A stretch of 64,000 bases of DNA from Wyeomyia smithii (Eukaryota > Arthropoda > Insecta > Diptera > Culicidae). The position numbers were made by a program, and so were the translations under genes. The DNA lies in contig NC_073696.1 in NCBI RefSeq assembly GCF_029784165.1, forward strand, positions 249,297,971-249,361,970, given 5' to 3'. The notes under the pieces were generated by a model that worked only from the letters and a program-made list of their open reading frames with translations, searched no databases and had not been told where the DNA came from. Each line of letters opens with the position of its first letter. Positions within the stretch are counted from its first letter, which is position 1. This document shows positions 57,560 through 64,000 of this stretch, in pieces.

Positions 57560-60081
57560 CATTTTCAGGATGAATTACACTCATTGAACTGAAAATTTTG
57601 GGCCCTGCTTCCGATCCGGTTCTGCATTACTTTTTTATTATGGTGCCAATCTGCCGTAATCTCACAGACTGACGCCATTTTTTCAAATACGGGGTTCTTA
57701 TGCCATTTTGTTGGTTATTCGAAGACCCATCTTTTGGTGTCTTTCTTTTTATTGTAACTTATTCGTACGTTGTATAGATTCAAGAAAACAAAATAACGTA
57801 TGCACCATTTCAATACAAAAGTGACAAGTAACCCGTTCGTTTTTGGGCCGTATTGAAAAACTGATCAAATGGATGTACGTCATAATGTTATATCACGGCA
57901 GTAATGGAATATATGGGAGAATTTTCCCCTTCGAATGCCGTTCAGCTGTAGAGTTTAAAAGCTTAGTCTTCTTGTAAAAAATTCTCATGAAAAATTTCAG
58001 TTCAATCGGACTTGGTGTGATGGAGCTTAAAAGCGGTCATAGTTTCACTTTTTTGACCGATGAAAAAAATGCATAGACATTGTCTAATTTTTTTTTTCAA
58101 ACCAAGTGTCTTGTAAATGCATAAACCTACCAGATCAAGTCTGTTGCTAGATTGATTTTATTCAACAAATTTTACCTAAACCTAACCTTCTGAAACCCCG
58201 GTAAGAAACGATTCTCTTTCCCGATTTTTTTCCCTTTTATTCTCTAGCCACTTGGGCTTGTTTCTGTCACCTAAAAAGGGAATTATATCACTACTCTTTT
58301 CTGTCGCCTACTTGTTTCACTGCTATGCGGCCGTCGTAGTTTCTCATGCAAAACAAGGTATCTAGTATCAGAACTTTATTCCAGCGGAAGAATATCAAAA
58401 AAACATACTATTTCAAACTACGCAACACAAGGCTGCTTCGAACGTCCTTCTTAGCGGATGGAATAAATGAAATTCGAAAGATTTTCATTGGCACCTTACT
58501 ATTTAAGTCATGCGATGAACAACAATTCTAAAATTGATTTCGAATTGACCACAGACTGAACTACGCAACAGTTTATTGAAACAGCACGTGCGTTGCACAG
58601 TAAGCGGCATCACTTAAGAAAGTAGGAAAACAGTTCATGTTTTCGTTCTCATATGTCTACTACAATACAACCCTTATTCTAATTCTGTTTTGCTACACGA
58701 TTGTCATTGATGTAGGTTACTCTCTCTTCAATATTCTTAAAATACACATTATTTATCAAGAGCCCTCCAACCCTCCCTCCTACTTCCCCAAGGAATTTCA
58801 GACTTCATATCTGATTTCGGCCATTTACAAAAATGTGACTAAGCAAGATGCAATGAAAACTTTAAAATTTCCAACTCTCTAGAGGTTCAGGATGTTACAA
58901 AAGCAGCGTATAGACCTAACACCGCTTAATGTCATACTTGTAATCGACAATGCGAGAGAACTGCTTATTACAGACTTTAGAAACTGATTCCGTACAAGTC
59001 TCATGAGATGTTATTTTGCGACCATCAACAGTGAAAAGTCGCTTCTTGCAGCTAGCATTGAATCCACACTAAACTCTTGTTTTTATTGGGTTTGAAACAA
59101 CAAAACTTGTCCAAATTTATATAGTCAGTGAACCATAGAAAAAAACTAGTGAATGATTCAATTCCAATTGACGAAGTCTGAAAAGTTGCTTTTACGCATT
59201 AGAAATATTTTGACCAGATGTGTCATCCCAATCAAACTAATATCTTCCGTTTAATGTTTATTAGTTGAAATGTTCTTCAGTAAAAATTACTTTTTCTTAA
59301 CCCTAAAAAAATGCTTACGCTAAAAGAAATCCGCTAGCGCGGATCACTCTAAAACATAGTTTTTTTGCCTAGCAATGAGCCAATTACAGTTACACCACTT
59401 CGATTCGATAGCTTCCTATGTAAATTTTACTTACCCTAGGAAGAATGATTCTTGCGCCATTGCTCAAATCGTTACTTAATTGGTTTATCTTAATGAAGGC
59501 AGCACAACGATCCACACAAACACAGTGGATCGCGGTTGAAATAAAAACGAAAACGGTTGAAATTAAAAATGAAAAATACCATGCAAAAGACATTTGCGCT
59601 TCAAGTTTGCCTAAAATAAACAGATTCGCGTCCGGATTCGGTGTTCTCTATCGATCTAATTTGGCATTCAAGGTTTGGAATTTACTAGAAAGGTACATAA
59701 TGCAAGAAGCAGCAAGCTTGACCACAATGTTCTGCTGGAATGTTTCGTTCAAAAGTTATTTACATTCAACGGTGTAAAGTAAAACGTCTAACGTAAAGGT
59801 TTAACTGCTAAATGTGTGGACGGCATCGCGTTTCGATTAGTACGAGAGATTGGTGGAAAAATAGCTGAATGTGTTAATTGAACGCTAAACTAGTTTTAGA
59901 TCATATTTACAGATTCAACCATTTTCCTTGTGTATAGATAAAAATATGTTTGTCGAGATTCGTAACTTTCGATAATAAAAGGCATTTCACACATTCCGGA
60001 TTGTACTGTTGGATTTCTTCTCCACCAGCTTATGATGTGCGCGTTTCGCTGGTTGGAAAAGCAATTTCGCCCGAAACTAGA
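57560..60081. other. AT-rich flank, no gene recognised
   Basis: 57940-58140 belongs to the degenerate dispersed repeat also seen at 36600-37860. The frames at 58346-58882 and 59445-59777 show no known motif. The last few hundred bases are presumably 3' UTR and flank of the minus-strand gene at 60082. Confidence 0.4.
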
Positions 60082-61277
60082 CTAAGCTTTCGATTCACTG
60101 TCAATCTGGAATCGGGTTTGCGATTCCTTCAGCTGTCTTCGCTTCCGTGCTTGCACGTGCGCTTCCGTCAGGAACAGAGACGACGCGACACCGCATGCAA
60201 CCGCACCGATACAAGCCAGAATGAAGGACCAACCGAACCAATTGTTGGCGTGCTCTGGCATCCACTTGTCCTTATTGCCAAACACGGCGAACACGATGAC
60301 GCCGATGCCACCACAGATTCCGGCCGCCAGTGTTAAGTAACCGATTGTCTGAAAAACATTAAAGAGGATTATTTTTTCTTCAGTCGTTAGACTTAAGGTA
60401 GTGATTACCAACCCTGATTAACTTAACGAAAAACTTCTGATCTGGACCGGCACATAGGAAGAACAGCAAAACCAGGATCATCGACAGCAGTACTCCAATC
60501 GCACACAGCGTGTAGAAAAATTGTGTAGCAACCATAAAAGCTGTGAATAGAGAGAAAAAAAAAAGTGTGAGAACCGAGCACTTTGTGAAGTGTCGAGCGC
60601 GTTGGGTCATAAAATTCGGACACGAATGTGAACAACTGTCTGCATTGTTATAGTGGATATGGATGTGAAATTAATTTGTCAAAAAATAACCAGCGGGGCT
60701 TAGAACATCATTCAAATGCATGTCAGCTATTCGTGTAGTGGCAACTGATACACTAATTCCATTTTACGACTGTGCGCGATGTATTGCTCCTACACAGAGC
60801 GCATTCAGTTGCTACCCGGCACGCTCGTTACTCCGAAATGATAGATAAATGTTCGTGGTGACATGAAAGGTCGCACTCACAAAAGATTAGCTAAATTAGT
60901 TCCGACACGCACGCAAATGCACCAGCGAACAAAGATTGTCAGCTGTCTTGCAAACGAGATAATTCACTGCTGCTTGTCCGTGCAAACTTTCAATACTTAC
61001 GCGGTATCAGGAATCCTCGTATCTCGTCGTAGCCCTTGGTGAACGGATCGTACACCCACCGGCAGCCAACGAAGAACCGCCGCTGATAATCGTCATTCAC
61101 ATCCGGCAGCGAGCGGAAACAGTGCGTCCACAGGCCAAGCCGATCCAGCTTCGCTCCGGTGATGCGATAGTCGCTCACCAGCCAGCTTGGCGTCGCAAAG
61201 GCGACCAGCACCGTGACCAGGGCAATCACGAACACTCCCACTCCGCAGTTCCCAGCCAACGAACGGCGCTTCATCAT
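60082..61277 (-). CDS. Claudin-like septate-junction protein, pasiflora1-like
   Basis: Three coding exons on the minus strand: 61277-61001, 60540-60413 and 60348-60082. Donors are GTAAGT and GTTGGT; acceptors are TTCACAG and TTTTCAG. Phases 1 and 0 fit, giving 223 residues. The start is MMKRRSLAGNCG; just 10 bases upstream a strong acceptor (TTCATTGACAG, ending 61288) indicates a spliced 5' UTR. Membrane segments lie near residues 12-30, about 94-122, about 134-157 and about 170-195. The first extracellular loop has W32, GLW 48-50, C53 and C72, the claudin signature, with RRFFVGCRWVYDPFT. Later conserved parts are FLCAGPDQKFF, WMPEHANNWFGWSF and LTEAHVQARKR. Length and motifs fit insect pasiflora proteins, which build septate junctions and the blood-brain barrier in Drosophila. 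Identity as pasiflora1 rests on memory of the family. Confidence 0.93.
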
Positions 61278-61287
61278 GGCAATCTCA
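61278..61287 (-). other. 5' UTR remnant and UTR intron acceptor
   Basis: On the minus strand, TTTTTTTCTTCATTGACAG precedes TGAGATTGCC and the ATG at 61277. The pyrimidine tract plus CAG marks a splice acceptor, so the first, non-coding exon lies further upstream (beyond 61306); it was not located. Confidence 0.7.
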
Positions 61288-61309
61288 CTGTCAATGAAGA
61301 AAAAAACAA

Positions 61310-63660
61310 CAGAAGGCACGTTTAATTGGCGATAGATTTTTTTTTTGTTGGTGCTTTCTAGTGGTAATTTCCCGGCTAGTGAGAAAAGGGGAAGCCTGCG
61401 AATCGCGATTCGTTCCGGTGCACTTGTTTGTTTGTGAGGAATTTTACGTCAATTCACCAAGCCATTGACAGCACTCTTACAGAACCTCATGGACGCATCG
61501 CGTGAAATGCCCCCCAAACCATCGATGCGCGATCGGAACGGATGCACTTTTTTATTTTTGCATTTTGTTTTTCACTATAACACCACTTGGCATATCATTT
61601 ACAATACCCACGACTGCCACTTTTGTCGTATGGGGGATCTATCCAAGCATAACAATCAGTTGATTCCCACACACTAAAGCAGGAGTTTCGCGAGTGTAAC
61701 ATTCTCAGCTCAAGAAGTTACGAACTAATCTGCAACTTGTTGCTCGCTCTCTGTGTCACGGTGGGAGTTCGAGGAATTCGAGAAAACTTTTCAAATTACT
61801 GCACATTTTCTTCCTAATATGGATCCTGCACGCGACACGACAGGCCACTTTGGACGGAAATGAATACCTCTTTTTGAACTTCCACATGTTTTGTTTGTGG
61901 AACGGCAGCCACTGGAGTGAGTTAGGATCCTTTCAATTTTACCACCAACAACAAACTGAGGAAACATGATCGCTGCAATCGGCGCTATATAATAATTAAC
62001 TGCAGGATTTCCCATAACGATGTGATAACTACCTTTGAAGTGTAATCTACCCTAAGAACAAATCATGTTCGAATGGTGGTGAAACAAGCTGTTTAGCGGA
62101 TTCAGTCATCCGCATCGAGAGGTCAAGACTCAGCATATCAAAGGAACGATTGGTATTTTTATCCTAGAACTATCAGTGGGACCTTGTAACGAATTCATCA
62201 CCCACTGCACTGCCTACTGCAGTTATTTATCATCCGACGTGGAATTCGTGTTAAGCAATGTTTACACTTCTTCAAACCTGTCATACAATAACGAATGAAT
62301 GCATCGCTTTGAAGCTTAGAAGTCCTAACAGAGTCATATACTATTAGTCTGCTGCTGCTCAAAGGTCACTGGTATTGTGGTTCTGTTTCAGCACACACCC
62401 TAAAACACAGTCTGGTGTCTGTCCGCCGCACGTTTACCAACAACACATTCCAACGGTTTCGGTATGACACACTCATAATTAAGTCCGCCGGGTGCATATG
62501 GGAACCGCCGCGACCACAATGGCAACCGCAGTTTTCCATTGTTCCGCCAGCTAACTAGGATATTCCCGATGATGGTCACGCTCCGGCCTGACGTGAACTT
62601 TTGGCCATATAATATTTGTAGAGAAATATGTACACTTCATCGGTCACGCTCCAGTGGAGTCCAGTTTTAGCTGTAGGTACAGCCTTTTATTGCACAATCG
62701 GTCCCAGCAGAGCGTGTGTGAAACAGTGTGCCGTTTGTTTTTTTTTTCCTCCGCAGTTGATAGTAATAACGTACCAACCGCGCTGTAATCAACAATCAAC
62801 AGAAGGGTCAAACGAAACTGCGTCATTCGAGTGCATTTATTTTTGCAACAGCTCGGTGGGAAGTTAATGATTTCACAGGAGATAAGAGGGTGCATTTAGC
62901 AGATAATTAACTCGATGATTGATTGGAATATTTTACGGCAAAATATTTGTTAAATTACTTTTTGCAGTTCTAAACACGATTACACAATAAAGTTTTCTTT
63001 TACGAAGAAGCGAATTTTGGATCGCAGTTTTTCTTTTGCTTTATAACGAAAGGAATTTTTTGATTCCACTCGAGTTCGTGACCTCTACTAGAGTACTTTC
63101 ATGCTATTTTTATTTAGCTTCAATTAACTACGCTAAGCATGTCCACTATAGAAACGCCGTTCGGGTACAAAAGTTAGCATGGAACATCAGCAATTCATAA
63201 ACCTACTGTTTTATGACTCGTTATACTCATTTTCGTTGTTGTCTTATGCTGTATGTTATGGCTGCTACCAGACCAAACCAAGCGCCTTTTTTATTGAATT
63301 TCTAACCCCAGTGGATGTGAAAAGTAATAATCTATCTTTTATGAGAATTTCAACAGTTCAAAACGATATTATAATAAAAATTCTCGCTTACTCTAAATAA
63401 TGTTCTTAGCGCTTGGATTCGGGGTGGAAGCGGCCAAGCTGGTCAAAAAAGTGGTTTTTGGTGACAGAAATTTAGAAAAAAGACACCAAAAAGTGACTTA
63501 AAAACATAAAAAAGTGAATCTGAAAAATGATCTTGAATTATTTTTTTTTAATGAAAATATTTTTCTATTTGCCTTCATTTTTTCTGCACCTATGTGTCTC
63601 GCAAAAATTGTTTATAAGATCAATTTGTTATCAAAGTATACTAAACTTTGGAAACCGATA
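61310..63660. other. 5' flank or UTR intron of the claudin-like gene; no other gene
   Basis: Moderately AT-rich. Frames at 61465-61677, 62628-62895 and 63179-63400 have no known motif. A non-coding first exon and promoter are expected here but cannot be placed. Confidence 0.35.
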
Positions 63661-63675
63661 AAAATAATAGCGACG

Positions 63676-64000
63676 ATGATAAATTCAACAATTCAGACGT
63701 CCTCTCAGTACACAAAAAAGCATTTCCTGGGATCCGGTGTATCGTCTGCGTTCACGAATAAGTCTGGTGTACCACAAGGTAGTAACCTTGGGCCGCTTCT
63801 CTTCATTAATTTCATCAACGATGTCGCTGATGCTCTTGCGATAGGTTGCAGATTAGTTTACGCCGATGATTTGAAAATATACTTGACGATTCGCAACATG
63901 GAGGATTGTTATCGTTTTCAATCACTTTTAAATACATTTGTGAAGTGGTGTTAACTAAACTCTCTGATTATGAGTACTGCAAAATGTGAAGTGATAACAT
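63676..64000 (+). pseudogene. Jockey-like LINE reverse transcriptase, cut by the window edge
   Basis: It reads SGVPQGSNLGPLLFINFIND (RT block B) and CRLVYADDLKIYL (block C, catalytic YADD), then CYRFQSLLNTFVKWC-stop-LNSLIMSTAKCEV in the same frame. The TAA at 63952-63954 is a single in-frame stop, so the copy is dead. The VPQGSNLGPLLF wording is typical of Jockey-type LINEs in mosquitoes. The 5' edge near 63676 is abrupt, so the copy is 5' truncated or rearranged. Confidence 0.85.

Noticed and set aside
1..64000. LTR retrotransposons, endogenous viral segments or bacterial insertions
   Set aside because: No paired LTRs, gag-protease-integrase order, viral-type domain or bacterial gene block was recognised on either strand.

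Overview
The window is insect nuclear DNA, most likely from a culicine mosquito (Aedes-like). The reasons are AT-rich sequence, short GT-AG introns, a tRNA-derived SINE resembling the Aedes Feilai type in three copies, RTE- and I-clade LINEs, many Tc1/mariner remnants and dense MITE-like elements. No bacterial-type operon, CRISPR array, rRNA or genuine tRNA gene was seen. The species call is inference.

Host genes are few. Two complete claudin-like, four-membrane-segment genes of the pasiflora type lie on the minus strand: four exons at 39354-41033 (243 aa) and three coding exons at 60082-61277 (223 aa). Both have the W-GLW-C-C signature of claudins and probably act at septate junctions. Three clean internal exons of a PfkB-family (pseudouridine-kinase-like) gene lie on the plus strand at 25117-26135; its other exons were not found. 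A Gln/Pro-rich spliced gene end is proposed on the minus strand at 1217-1882, with an unresolved reading-frame conflict.

The rest is mostly transposon-derived. 1-13 kb: a hAT-like MITE, a non-LTR 3' end, degraded RTE and mariner pieces, and GGGGTGAG-ended elements. 13-18.3 kb: a repeat array and an RTE-clade LINE (minus) flanked by inverted repeats. 18.8-20.5 kb: an element with long inverted repeats carrying GGGTACCCGGGTACCC. 21-24 kb: a SINE and a 1-kb TA-flanked element. 28.8-32.3 kb: RTE and mariner fragments, a near-perfect hairpin and a TTAA fold-back. 34.3-37.6 kb: two hAT-like elements with 8-bp target duplications. 42-47.2 kb: TA elements, a TG microsatellite and I-clade LINE pieces in both orientations. 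49.6-57.6 kb: a nested stack of transposons. The right edge cuts through a Jockey-like reverse transcriptase.

The most notable observation is a pair of unrelated-site insertions (49632-52196 and 52939-57186) that share CAGGGTG-type ends, CCGGGAAA-type subterminal repeats and exact 6-bp target duplications. This points to one transposon family with an unusual duplication length; the second copy visibly splits a mariner element.
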